Part shown: positions 55,787-64,000 of the stretch, piece by piece
Position numbering within the stretch: the stretch's first letter is position 1
Layout: each line of letters begins with the position of its first letter
From: Myxococcus xanthus
GTDB lineage: Bacteria > Myxococcota > Myxococcia > Myxococcales > Myxococcaceae
Assembly (NCBI RefSeq): GCF_013116825.1
Contig: NZ_JABFNS010000020.1
Location: forward strand, 17,045 to 81,044
DNA: 64,000 bases
Direction: 5' to 3'
The notes under the pieces: model-generated
The model's database searches: none
What the model was told of the DNA's origin: nothing
The model's input: only the letters and a program-made list of their open reading frames with translations
Translations under genes and position numbers: made by a program

Positions 55787-57340
55787 ATGGCCGAGACCGA
55801 AAACAAGAGCGAGAAGAGTGCGGGCGAGGGCGACCTCGGGACGAAGGAACAGGAAATCTACGACCAGCGGCTGGAGAAGGCCGCGAAGTGGCGCGAGGCC
55901 GGCTTCAATCCGTACGGCAACGGCTACCGTCCCCAGCACCAGGCCGCCGAAATCCACGAGAAGCACGCCGCTCAGTCCGCCGAGGAAATCGAGCAGGCCG
56001 CGCCTCCGCCCTATGACGTCGCCGGCCGCGTCGTGGCCATGCGCTCCTTCGGCAAGGCCGCCTTCATCAAGCTGCGCGACCGCTCGGGGGAAATCCAGGT
56101 CCACATGAAGAAGGACGCCTTGGGGGACTCGTATGAGACCTTCAAGCTCTGTGACTTGGGCGACTTCCTGGCCGCCACCGGTCCGGTGTTCCGTTCGAAG
56201 ACGGGCGAGCTGACGCTCTCCGCCACGAAGTTCACCCCGCTCACCAAGTCCCTGCGCCCCCTGCCGGAGAAGTGGCACGGCCTGACGGACGTGGAGATCC
56301 GCTACCGTCAGCGGTACCTGGACCTCGTGTCCAACCCGGACGTGAAGCAGACCTTCCTCCGGCGCAACAGGCTCATCCGCTTCATCCGCGACTTCCTCGA
56401 CACGCGTGACTTCGTCGAAGTCGAAACGCCGATGATGCACCCGCTCGTGTCCGGCGCGGCGGCGCGGCCCTTCAGCACGCATCACAACGCGCTCGACATC
56501 GACCTGTACATGCGCATCGCCCCGGAGCTGTATCTCAAGCGCCTGGTGGTGGGCGGCCTGGAGCGCGTCTACGAAATCAACCGCAACTTCCGCAACGAAG
56601 GCATCAGCACCCGGCACAACCCCGAGTTCACGATGCTGGAGTTCTATCAGGCGTACGCCACGTACGAGGACCTGATGGACCTCTCCGAGGAGATGATCTC
56701 GGAGGCCGCCAAGGCCGTCACCGGCGACACGAAGGTGAAGTACGGCGACCACGTGCTCGACTTCGGCAAGGGCTGGAAGCGCATCTCCATGACGGAGGCC
56801 ATCCGCGAGGTGGTGAGCGGCCTGTCGGACAAGGACATGGTGGACGCGGACCGGCTGCGCCACGAGCTGCTCAAGACGAGCCACTCGGAGGCCGAGCGGC
56901 GGGCCATCGATACGATGAATCATGGAGAGCTGGTGGGTGCGCTCTTCGAGCACCACGTCGAGCACACGCTCATCCATCCCACCTTCATCACCCATTTCCC
57001 CACCGCCGTCTCGCCGCTGGCCCGGCGCAATGACCAGAACCCGGACGTGACGGACCGCTTCGAGCTGTACGTGGCGGGCCGCGAAATCGCGAACGCCTTC
57101 TCCGAGCTGAACGACCCGTTGGACCAGAAGGGCCGCTTCCAGGCACAGCTGGACGCGAAGCAGCGGGGCCAGCAGGAGACCATGGACTACGACGAGGACT
57201 ACATCCGGGCCCTCGAGCACGGCATGCCGCCCACCGCCGGTGAAGGCATCGGGATTGATCGGCTCGCCATGCTGTTCACGGATTCGCAGAGCATCCGGGA
57301 CGTCATCCTGTTTCCCCTCCTCAAGCCACTGGCGAAGTAG
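55787..57340 (+). CDS. lysS: Lysyl-tRNA synthetase (class II)
   Basis: The 517-residue protein has the N-terminal OB-fold ([21 protein letters not shown]) and the class II core: motif 1 region ([23 protein letters not shown]), motif 2 ([24 protein letters not shown]) and motif 3 ([13 protein letters not shown]). The ATG at 55787 is preferred over a TTG at 55772. It starts the cluster lysS-lolC/E-lolD-bamA-skp-lpxD; the next start codon is 13 bases away. The N-terminal 20 residues are Glu/Lys-rich and poorly conserved. Confidence 0.97.
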   Translation: MAETENKSEKSAGEGDLGTKEQEIYDQRLEKAAKWREAGFNPYGNGYRPQHQAAEIHEKHAAQSAEEIEQAAPPPYDVAGRVVAMRSFGKAAFIKLRDRSGEIQVHMKKDALGDSYETFKLCDLGDFLAATGPVFRSKTGELTLSATKFTPLTKSLRPLPEKWHGLTDVEIRYRQRYLDLVSNPDVKQTFLRRNRLIRFIRDFLDTRDFVEVETPMMHPLVSGAAARPFSTHHNALDIDLYMRIAPELYLKRLVVGGLERVYEINRNFRNEGISTRHNPEFTMLEFYQAYATYEDLMDLSEEMISEAAKAVTGDTKVKYGDHVLDFGKGWKRISMTEAIREVVSGLSDKDMVDADRLRHELLKTSHSEAERRAIDTMNHGELVGALFEHHVEHTLIHPTFITHFPTAVSPLARRNDQNPDVTDRFELYVAGREIANAFSELNDPLDQKGRFQAQLDAKQRGQQETMDYDEDYIRALEHGMPPTAGEGIGIDRLAMLFTDSQSIRDVILFPLLKPLAK

Positions 57341-57352
57341 CCAGGAGGCCGC

Positions 57353-59722
57353 GTGCACTCCGCCGAACGGCAGACCGTCCATCGCTGGACCTTCATCTGG
57401 ATTGGGGCGCTGGTCGCCCTGGTGGGCTTCAGCCTGCTCGGGGTGGCGCTCACGTCCTCTCAAGCCTGGCTGGAGACCAGCTCCTCCCTGGGGCTGTCCC
57501 TGCTGGGGTGGGGTGGGCTGGTCCAGGCCCTCAACGCGCTGCTGCTCGTGTCCGAGCAGCCCTTCGCGCCGGTGCCCAACACGGGCCTCCTCGTCGCGGG
57601 CTCCGTCGTCTGGCTCGCGGGGTGGGCGCTCATCGCCGCAGGCATCCGCCGCGCGCCGGAGCCCACCGAAGGGCCCAGCCCGGCCGCGGGCGCCACGCTG
57701 TACCCGCGCCTGGCGCGCTACCGGGACTTCTACTGGAGCACCCTGGGCGCCTACGGCGGCGGCATGCTGCTGGCGGAGGTGGTCCTCGTCCTCCTGCAGA
57801 CGGTGCTGTCCAGCGGCGTGTCCGCCACGGAGCTGGGCTCGGCGGGGAAGGGCGCCAGCGGCGGCTTGTCGCTGCCGCCGACCGGGGCCTTCGCCATCGC
57901 GCTGCTCGCGGGCGGCATGGTGGCCTTCATCTCTGGCTTCATCGGCGCGTCGCGCGCGCAGCGGCTGTCGCTGCCCGAGGCCACCATCGGCGTGTTGTAC
58001 CTGGGCCTGCCCATCCCCATCGTCCTCACGTTGATGGAGCGGCTGCCCGGGCTGCAGCTCGCGCTGGGCTACCGGCTGCGCGAGGTGACGTACGTCGCGG
58101 GGCTGATTGGCCGCCCGGAGCTGGGGTACTGGCTCGTCTTCACCTTCCTGGTGCTGGCGCTGGTGCTGGGCATCAACACCGGCTTCATCGCCGCCGGCAG
58201 CGGCCGGGTGGACCTGAAGCTGGGGTTCGAGCTCTTCGTCGCGCGCCGGCACGTGGCGGTGTTCCGGCCGTCGCTGCTGCTGGGGACGCTGGCGGTGCTG
58301 ATGCTCGGCATCATCCCCCCGCTGCTCATCTACTTCATCATCCGCTCGGCGGAAGCGGCCGTGGAGCGCACCCGCATCCGCGAGCTGGGTCTGAAGGACC
58401 CGTTGGCGGCCGCCTCCGACCTCAACCGCCTCAAGCTTCGGGAGCAGTCGCCCACCATGATGATGACCGCCCTGTCCGTGGGCGGCGTGGGCGTGGGCGT
58501 GATGGCGCTCATCATCGTGTTGTCGGTGATGAGCGGCTTCGAGGCCGACCTTCAGCAGAAGATCCTGGGCACCAACGCGCACGCGGTGGTGTCCAAGTAC
58601 GCGGGCGACCTGCCCGAGTACGCCAAGGTCATGGAGTCCGTCCGCAAGGTGCCCGGCGTCGTGGGACAGACGCCCTTCATCATCAACCAGGTGATGATTG
58701 CGTCCGAGGGCAACGTGGACGGCGTCATCATCAAGGGCATCGACCCGGGCACGGTGGGCGAGGTGACGGACCTGCCCAAGAACATCCTCGGTGGCGGCTC
58801 GCTCGACATCCTCTATACGCCGGAGAAGATCGTCCACCGTGGACTGCCGGACGAGGAGCCCGCGGAGGAGAGCGGGGTCGAGGAGGACGACATCATCCGC
58901 CGCTCCGGGACGCCCAAGAAGGCGCCGGTGCTGCCGGGCATCGTCATTGGCCGTGAGCTGGCGGCGTCGCTGCGCGTGGTGGTGGGAGACCGGGTGAACG
59001 TCGTCTCCCCGCTGGGCACCGAGCTGGGGCCGTCCGGCCCAATCCCGAAGAGCCGCGCCTTCCGCGTGGCGGCCATCTTCTACTCGGGCATGTACGAGTA
59101 CGACTCCAAGTTCGTCTACATCCTCCTCAAGGAGGCCCAGGACTTCTTCGACGTGAAGGGGGCCACGGGCATCGAGCTGAAGGTGGCGGACATCGACGAT
59201 GCGCGGCGCATCGCCTCGCAGGTGGTGAAGGTGCTGGGCGGCTATCCCTACCGGGCACGCGACTGGGGAGAGATGAACAAGAACCTCTTCTCCGCGCTGC
59301 GCCTGGAGAAGCTGGTGATGGGCATCATCCTCTCCATCATCATCATCGTGGCCGCGGGCCTCATCGTCGCCACCGTCATCATGCTGGTGCTGGAGAAGCG
59401 GAAGGAGATTTCCGTCCTCAAGGCGCTGGGTGTCCCCGATGGCGGCATCGTGAAGATATTCCTCGCGGAGGGCCTGCAGATTGGCGTCGCGGGCGGCTTC
59501 CTCGGTCTGATTTCCGGCCTGTCCTGGTGCGTCTTCATCGAGAAGGTCGGCATCAAGCTGGACCCGGACGTCTATTACATCCCGGCGGTGCCGGTGCGCG
59601 TCGAGCCGGTGCAGACCGTGCTGGCCGTCGTCATCGCGGTGCTCGTCACCTACCTCGCCTCCATCTACCCGGCCCTCAAGGCCAGCAGTGTGGAGCCGGT
59701 GGAAGGCCTCAAGGCGGAGTAG
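57353..59722 (+). CDS. lolC: LolC/LolE-type lipoprotein-releasing permease with large N-terminal membrane extension
   Basis: The last 400 residues have the LolC/E layout: a first helix with VGVGVMALIIVLSVMSGFEADLQ, the KILGTNAHAVV segment, a periplasmic domain, a conserved middle (PGIVIGRELAASLRVVVGD), and three C-terminal helices ending SSVEPVEGLKAE. LolC/E with LolD extracts lipoproteins from the inner membrane. The 789-residue protein is almost twice the usual 410, because the first 370 residues add about eight helices. The segment FELFVARRH near residue 297, normally at the very N-terminus, is separated from the first core helix by about 80 residues. The GTG start at 57353 is 12 bases after lysS. 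Only one LolC/E gene is visible. Confidence 0.85.
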   Translation: MHSAERQTVHRWTFIWIGALVALVGFSLLGVALTSSQAWLETSSSLGLSLLGWGGLVQALNALLLVSEQPFAPVPNTGLLVAGSVVWLAGWALIAAGIRRAPEPTEGPSPAAGATLYPRLARYRDFYWSTLGAYGGGMLLAEVVLVLLQTVLSSGVSATELGSAGKGASGGLSLPPTGAFAIALLAGGMVAFISGFIGASRAQRLSLPEATIGVLYLGLPIPIVLTLMERLPGLQLALGYRLREVTYVAGLIGRPELGYWLVFTFLVLALVLGINTGFIAAGSGRVDLKLGFELFVARRHVAVFRPSLLLGTLAVLMLGIIPPLLIYFIIRSAEAAVERTRIRELGLKDPLAAASDLNRLKLREQSPTMMMTALSVGGVGVGVMALIIVLSVMSGFEADLQQKILGTNAHAVVSKYAGDLPEYAKVMESVRKVPGVVGQTPFIINQVMIASEGNVDGVIIKGIDPGTVGEVTDLPKNILGGGSLDILYTPEKIVHRGLPDEEPAEESGVEEDDIIRRSGTPKKAPVLPGIVIGRELAASLRVVVGDRVNVVSPLGTELGPSGPIPKSRAFRVAAIFYSGMYEYDSKFVYILLKEAQDFFDVKGATGIELKVADIDDARRIASQVVKVLGGYPYRARDWGEMNKNLFSALRLEKLVMGIILSIIIIVAAGLIVATVIMLVLEKRKEISVLKALGVPDGGIVKIFLAEGLQIGVAGGFLGLISGLSWCVFIEKVGIKLDPDVYYIPAVPVRVEPVQTVLAVVIAVLVTYLASIYPALKASSVEPVEGLKAE

Positions 59723-59724
59723 CC

Positions 59725-60399
59725 ATGGCGCTCTTGTCCATCCGCAACGTCTTCAAGAGCTACTTCCTGCACGGCAAGCGCATCGACATCCTTCGAGGCG
59801 TGTCGCTGGACATCCAGCGGGGAGAGCTCGTCTCGCTGGTGGGCGCGTCCGGCGCGGGGAAGAGCACCTTCCTGCACGTCCTGGGCACCCTGGATGCCCC
59901 GGCCGCCGGCGAGGTGATGTTCGAGGGCCGCGCGGTGTTCTCCATGAACGATGCGGAGATCGCCGAGTTCCGGAACCAGACCATCGGCTTCGTCTTCCAG
60001 AGCCACTTCCTCTTGCCGGAGTTCACCGCCCTGGAGAACGTCGCCATGCCCGCCCTCATCCGGCGACAGGACCGCACCGCCGCCTACGCCTACGCCCGTG
60101 AACTGCTGGAGCGGGTGGGACTGGGACACCGCGTGGACCACCGTCCAGGGGAACTGTCGGGTGGTGAGGCCCAGCGCGTGGCCCTGGCGCGCGCCCTGGT
60201 GCTCAAGCCCGCGGTGTTGCTGGCGGACGAGCCCACCGGCAACCTCGACCCGGCGACGGGCGAGGGCATCCACCAGCTCCTGCGGGAGGTCAACCGCGAG
60301 CAAGGCATCACCGCCGTGGTCGTCACCCACAACGAGACGCTTGCCCGCTCCATGCCCCGCCGCCTCCGGTTGGCCGGGGGCGAGGTGTCGGAGGCGTGA
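59725..60399 (+). CDS. lolD: Lipoprotein-releasing system ATP-binding protein LolD
   Basis: The 224-residue ATPase has Walker A VGASGAGKSTFLHVLGTLD, Q-loop IGFVFQSHFLLPEFTALENV, signature LSGGEAQRVALARAL, Walker B VLLADEPTGNLDP and the switch histidine in VVVTHNETLA. The LolD/MacB-type sequence and position directly behind the LolC/E gene (2 bases between them) define it. The signature and FQSHFLLPEF match LolD rather than FtsE. An aggccc/gggcct hairpin follows. Confidence 0.92.
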   Translation: MALLSIRNVFKSYFLHGKRIDILRGVSLDIQRGELVSLVGASGAGKSTFLHVLGTLDAPAAGEVMFEGRAVFSMNDAEIAEFRNQTIGFVFQSHFLLPEFTALENVAMPALIRRQDRTAAYAYARELLERVGLGHRVDHRPGELSGGEAQRVALARALVLKPAVLLADEPTGNLDPATGEGIHQLLREVNREQGITAVVVTHNETLARSMPRRLRLAGGEVSEA

Positions 60400-60417
60400 T
60401 GTCCTGGCAATTTTGCA

Positions 60418-60447
60418 TTGAGGCCCTGCTGGGCCTTCCCGTAGATT
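60418..60447 (+). promoter_or_regulatory. Candidate bamA promoter [11 protein letters not shown] a small hairpin
   Basis: TTGAGG (60418-60423) and TAGATT (60442-60447) are 18 bases apart. A 6-bp hairpin aggccc-tgct-gggcct (60421-60436) lies between them and may end lolD. The TTG at 60446 overlaps the -10, which argues against that codon as the bamA start. Confidence 0.4.
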
Positions 60448-60475
60448 GCCCCGCCTTTTCCTGGCCGGTCTCCCC

Positions 60476-62920
60476 TTGAGGCACCCCGTTCTGTCGCGCA
60501 AGTCACTGCTCCCGCTGCTGGCGGTCGCCATGTGGTCCCTCGTGCCCGGCTCCGTGCTGGCACAAGAGGATGAGGGCGCTGCCGTGCCCGAGGTGACCGC
60601 TCCCGCTGCTCCTGCCGACGTGGCCTCCGGGCCCGCGCTCCCCGATGACGCCCCGGTGTCGCCGGAGGATGCCCGCCGGGTGGTGGAGGTCCGCGTCGAA
60701 GGCAACCGGCGCGTCGAGGCCGAAGCCATCCGCCGCGCCCTCCGCACCCGTGTGGGCGACGAGCTGAGCCCCACGCGCACCGCCCAGGACCTCCGGGCGG
60801 TGTGGGCGCTGGGCTACTTCCAGGACGTGGAGCTGCTCGTCCAGCGGCTGGCCCGCGGCGTCGCCTACGTGGTGCGCGTGGAGGAGCGCCCCACCGTCCG
60901 GCTCGTCCAACTCGTAGGCAACGAGGAGCTGAGCAAGGACGACCTGAAGGAGGAGATTGACGTCAAGCCCTCCACCATCCTGGACATGGAGCTGGTGCGC
61001 TCCAGCGTGCAGAAGATCCAGGCGAAGTACGTGGAGAAGGGCTACTTCCTCGCCGAGGTCAGCCACCAGCTCAAGCCCGTCGAGGGCGGCGCCAACGTGG
61101 ATGTGGTGTTCAACATCAACGAGCGCGCCAAGGTGATGGTGAAGCAGATCACCATCCTCGGGGCGGAGAAGCTGTCCGCCGCGGAGCTGAAGGAGACGAT
61201 GATCACCCGCGAGGGCGGGTTCCTCTCCTTCTTCACCGGTGAGGGCACCTACCGCGAGGAGGCCTTCCAGCGTGACCTGGCCGTCATCCAGATCGCCTAC
61301 TACGACAAGGGCTTCATCAACGTCCGGGTGGACAAGCCCACCGTCCAGCTCTCCGCGGACAAGCGCTTCATCTTCATCACCCTCCGCGTGACGGAGGGCG
61401 AGCCGTACGACATCGGGAAGATCGACTTCTCCGGGGACCTGCTCGACGACGTCTCCAAGGAGAAGATGGCGTCGATGATGAAGTCCGCCACCGGCGGGCG
61501 CTTCAACCGCTCGCAGCTGTCGCAGGACATCCTCTCCGTCTCGGACGTCTACTACGACCGCGGCTACGCCTACGCGAACATCAACCCCATCACCAGCGTC
61601 AACGCGGACAGCCGCACGGTGGACCTGACCTTCGACGTGCAGAAGGGGCCCCAGGTCACCATCGAACGCATCGACGTGGTGGGCAACAGCAAGACGCGTG
61701 ACAAGGTCATCCGCCGCGAGCTGCGCGTCTACGAAGGGGAGCTCTACAGCGGCACCGGCGTGCGCCGCAGCCGCGAGCGCGTCACCGCGCTGGGCTTCTT
61801 TGAGACAGTGGAGATCACCCAGCGCCCCGGCTCGGCGGACGACACCATCGTCCTCCAGGTGGAGGTGAAGGAGAAGGCGACCGGTACGTTCCAGGTCGGC
61901 CTGGGCTTCTCCAACGTGGAGAACTTCATCTTCACGGCGCAGATCGCCCAGAACAACTTCCTGGGCTGGGGGCAGAGCGTCTCCGCGTCCGCGCAGATCT
62001 CCGGTCTGCGCTCCCTGGTGCAGCTGTCCTTCTACGACCCGTACTTCCTGGACACGCGCTACCTGCTGTCGGCGGAGTTCTTCCGCATCCAGGCGGACTA
62101 CGAAGGCTTCATCCGCAATTCGACCGGTGGCACGGTGTCCATCGGCTACCAGTTCATCGACGACCTGCTGGGCACCATTGGCTACTCGCGCGAGTGGGTC
62201 AACGTGGAGGCCGGGCAGAACCTGGGCGCGGTGCTGCTGGCCAACCAGTTCCTGTCCGGAACGACCAGCGCGGCCCGCCTGTCGCTGTCGTTCGACCGGC
62301 GCGACAACCGCCTGTTCCCGTCGCGTGGCTTCATCCACTACGGCTCGGTGGAGCTCGCCCCGGACTTCCTGGGCGGTACGTTCCTCTACAACCGGTACAC
62401 GGCCTACTCGCGGCTGTACTTCCCCATGCCGCTGGGCTTCGTCTTCAAGACGAACGCCACCATTGGCTACATCCAGCAGCTGGACCAGAACAAGCCGCTG
62501 CCCATCTCCGAGCTCTACTACGTGGGCGGCATCAACAGCGTCCGCGGGTACTTCCTGCGCAGCATCAGCCCGTCCGTGAAGGTTCCCCGCTCCGGCAGTC
62601 CGGACGCGACCGTCACGGATTTCCGGGTGGGCGGCAACAAGCAGCTCGTCTTCAACTTCGAGCTGGAGTTCCCCATCTTCGAGAAGGCCGGCCTGCGCGG
62701 CGTCATCTTCTACGACGCGGGTAACGCCTTCGCGGCGAATGAGCGCTTCTTCGAGGACCGTCAGGACCGGCTGCCGGCCGGTCTCTTCCATGCCGCCGGC
62801 TTTGGATTCCGCTGGTTCTCGCCCATTGGCCCCCTGCGCTTCGAGTGGGGCATCCCGCTCACCAAGCGGCCGGAGGACGACAACATCCTGTTCGAGTTCA
62901 CTATCGGCAACTTCTTCTGA
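60476..62920 (+). CDS. bamA: Outer-membrane protein assembly factor BamA
   Basis: BamA inserts beta-barrel proteins into the outer membrane. The product is 814 residues from the TTG at 60476, which gives the signal peptide RHPVLSRKSLLPLLAVAMW to SVLAQ. POTRA domains start at about residue 60 (VVEVRVEGNRRVEAEAIRRAL) and continue in tandem to about residue 400 (VRLVQLVGNEELSKDDLKEE, KQITILGAEKLSAAELKET, IERIDVVGNSKTRDKVIRRE). The Omp85 barrel follows, ending in phenylalanine (GNFF) as required. An acidic segment precedes POTRA 1. The upstream TTG at 60446 is less likely, and ATG 60530 would cut the signal peptide. Confidence 0.93.
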   Translation: MRHPVLSRKSLLPLLAVAMWSLVPGSVLAQEDEGAAVPEVTAPAAPADVASGPALPDDAPVSPEDARRVVEVRVEGNRRVEAEAIRRALRTRVGDELSPTRTAQDLRAVWALGYFQDVELLVQRLARGVAYVVRVEERPTVRLVQLVGNEELSKDDLKEEIDVKPSTILDMELVRSSVQKIQAKYVEKGYFLAEVSHQLKPVEGGANVDVVFNINERAKVMVKQITILGAEKLSAAELKETMITREGGFLSFFTGEGTYREEAFQRDLAVIQIAYYDKGFINVRVDKPTVQLSADKRFIFITLRVTEGEPYDIGKIDFSGDLLDDVSKEKMASMMKSATGGRFNRSQLSQDILSVSDVYYDRGYAYANINPITSVNADSRTVDLTFDVQKGPQVTIERIDVVGNSKTRDKVIRRELRVYEGELYSGTGVRRSRERVTALGFFETVEITQRPGSADDTIVLQVEVKEKATGTFQVGLGFSNVENFIFTAQIAQNNFLGWGQSVSASAQISGLRSLVQLSFYDPYFLDTRYLLSAEFFRIQADYEGFIRNSTGGTVSIGYQFIDDLLGTIGYSREWVNVEAGQNLGAVLLANQFLSGTTSAARLSLSFDRRDNRLFPSRGFIHYGSVELAPDFLGGTFLYNRYTAYSRLYFPMPLGFVFKTNATIGYIQQLDQNKPLPISELYYVGGINSVRGYFLRSISPSVKVPRSGSPDATVTDFRVGGNKQLVFNFELEFPIFEKAGLRGVIFYDAGNAFAANERFFEDRQDRLPAGLFHAAGFGFRWFSPIGPLRFEWGIPLTKRPEDDNILFEFTIGNFF

Positions 62921-63027
62921 TAAGCCCTTGGCCCGTCGTCCGGCGTCCGCGCCCACGGGCGGAGGGAATTGAAGATGCCCGATAGGCGTACGTCGGAGCT
63001 TGTACCCTTCCTGAGGAGTTGCTGAAC

Positions 63028-63582
63028 ATGTCGCTTCGCACCACCATCGCGGCCACGGCCGCCGCTCTGTCGCTCGCCCTCCCGGTGGCCGCCTCGGCCG
63101 CCGACCTGAAGGTCGCCTACGTGGACCTCCAGAAAGTCATGCTGGAGGTGGATGACGGAAAGGCCGCCAAGTCCCGTCTCCAGAAGTGGCTCGACGACCG
63201 CCAGAAGGAAATCGACAAGGAGCAGAACGCGCTCCGCGCCGAGAAGGAGACGCTCGACAAGCAGGCCAGCGCCATGAGCGCGGAGATCAAGGCCCAGAAG
63301 GAGGCCGAGCTCCAGCGCAAGGTGATGCTGCTCGCCCAGAAGTGGGAGAAGAGCCGCGCCGAGGCCGCCAACAAGGAGCAGCAGGAGATGAAGCCGATCA
63401 TCGACAAGATCGACTCCATCATCAACACCATCGCCGAGCGCGATGACCTGGGCTTCGTCCTCGAGCGCCGCGACTCCGGCATCGTCTACGCCCGCTCGCA
63501 GCACGACATCTCCAACGAAGTCATCCGGGCGTACAACAGCTCGAAGAAGACGGCGGCGAAGGACGCCCCGACGAAGAAGTAG
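63028..63582 (+). CDS. skp: OmpH/Skp-family periplasmic chaperone
   Basis: The 184-residue protein has a signal peptide (AATAAALSLALPVAASAADL), then LKVAYVDLQKVMLEVDDGKAA and a long coiled coil rich in Lys, Glu and Ala, ending in a strand segment (DLGFVLERRDSGIVYA) and a lysine-rich tail. Skp holds unfolded outer-membrane proteins for BamA. The ATG at 63028 follows gaggag. Location between bamA and lpxD is the standard arrangement. Confidence 0.92.
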   Translation: MSLRTTIAATAAALSLALPVAASAADLKVAYVDLQKVMLEVDDGKAAKSRLQKWLDDRQKEIDKEQNALRAEKETLDKQASAMSAEIKAQKEAELQRKVMLLAQKWEKSRAEAANKEQQEMKPIIDKIDSIINTIAERDDLGFVLERRDSGIVYARSQHDISNEVIRAYNSSKKTAAKDAPTKK

Positions 63583-63613
63583 CCGTCACTCCCAACTCGT
63601 GCAGACCGCTCCC

Positions 63614-64000
63614 ATGCCCCGCCAGCTCGGGGAACTCGCCGCCCACGTGGGTGGAGAGTTCCTCGGTGACCCCTCACAGCTCATTCACGGACTCAACGGG
63701 CTTGAAGAAGCCGGCCCGGGAGACGTGTCTTTCTACGGAAACCCGCGCTACCGGCGCCAGTTCGAGGCCACCCGTGCCTCGGCGGTGCTGGTGGGCGCCG
63801 ACGTGTCCCCCCGCGAGGGCGTGGCGCTGGTTCGGGTGGCCAACCCACATCTGGCGTACGCGAAGCTGCTGCGCCTGTTCCACGCGCCCGAGCGTCCCGC
63901 CGCGGGCGTGAGGCCCGGCGCCTGGGTCCATCCCGAGGCCACCATCCATCCGGAGGCCGTGCTGCTGCCCGGCGCGTCGGTGGACCGGGGTGGGCGGGTG
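63614..64000 (+). CDS. lpxD: UDP-3-O-acylglucosamine N-acyltransferase LpxD, 3' part outside window
   Basis: LpxD adds the second acyl chain in lipid A synthesis. The first 129 residues are present and the frame is open at the right edge. They start MPRQLGELAAHVGGEFLGDPS, followed by GLNGLEEAGPGDVSFYGNP and ASAVLVGADV. The left-handed beta-helix hexapeptides begin with AWVHPEATIHPEAVLLPG. An in-frame GTG at 63599 is an alternative start, but the ATG fits the family N-terminus. It follows skp at 31 bases, as in many Gram-negative genomes. Confidence 0.93.
   Translation, partial: MPRQLGELAAHVGGEFLGDPSQLIHGLNGLEEAGPGDVSFYGNPRYRRQFEATRASAVLVGADVSPREGVALVRVANPHLAYAKLLRLFHAPERPAAGVRPGAWVHPEATIHPEAVLLPGASVDRGGRV

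Noticed and set aside
60446..60448. TTG at 60446 as bamA start
   Set aside because: It overlaps a candidate -10 hexamer and gives a poor signal peptide. The TTG at 60476 gives a normal one.

Overview
The window is very G+C-rich, almost completely coding, and reads as a myxobacterial chromosome, most likely a Myxococcus or close Myxococcaceae relative. The evidence is third-position G/C throughout, GTG and TTG starts, ATGA/GTGA overlaps between genes, a sigma-54 activator, a multi-gene chemosensory cluster with a HEAT-repeat protein, and synteny typical of delta-type proteobacteria. I see no insertion sequence, prophage, CRISPR array, tRNA or rRNA. Coordinates were worked out by hand and no database was searched.

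Region 1 (1-5.1 kb): the 3' end of a sigma-54 enhancer-binding protein, a terminator, a candidate activator site and a sigma-54 promoter lie in front of a SulP anion transporter and beta-carbonic anhydrase pair. A TauE/SafE (TSUP) permease, its DUF1634 partner and a SixA-type phosphatase follow. Region 2 (5.1-9.6 kb, minus strand): metallophosphoesterase, PhoR-like kinase, PhoB-like regulator, a lipoprotein and an envelope protein. Region 3 (9.8-15.7 kb): yceD, an inverted rpmF, then plsX-fabD-fabG-acpP-fabF. Region 4 (15.7-20.9 kb): rpiB-glyA-nrdR-ribD-ribE-ribH-nusB, the usual housekeeping block but without ribBA.

Region 5 (20.9-32.7 kb): a stand-alone M17 peptidase N-terminal domain, then a complete chemosensory set without a receptor gene: receiver, CheA, two CheW, a small membrane protein, a HEAT-repeat protein, CheR, CheB and a second receiver. 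It runs directly into an ABC exporter pair. Region 6 (32.8-38.2 kb): an NAD(P)-dependent beta-hydroxyacid-type dehydrogenase, a strong bidirectional terminator, and a divergent SusC/SusD outer-membrane uptake pair, unusual outside Bacteroidota.

Region 7 (38.5-47.3 kb): leuS, a zinc-ribbon membrane protein, lptE, rpsT (TTG start), a MazG-VOC fusion, a large TPR/zinc-ribbon membrane protein and a DUF4388 protein. Region 8 (47.4-55.7 kb): phoH, a 7TM-HD phosphohydrolase, a cupin-YbeY fusion, a DUF4105 membrane protein, prfB with an intact programmed +1 frameshift, and an ECF sigma/anti-sigma pair. Region 9 (55.8-64.0 kb): lysS, a LolC/E permease with a large N-terminal extension, lolD, bamA, skp/ompH and the start of lpxD, which is the outer-membrane biogenesis cluster.

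Most of the window is core metabolism. The parts that deserve attention are the sigma-54-controlled bicarbonate module, the receptor-less Che cluster leading into an ABC exporter, the SusCD pair, and several domain fusions or orphans (cupin-YbeY, MazG-VOC, M17 N-domain alone, extended LolC/E).
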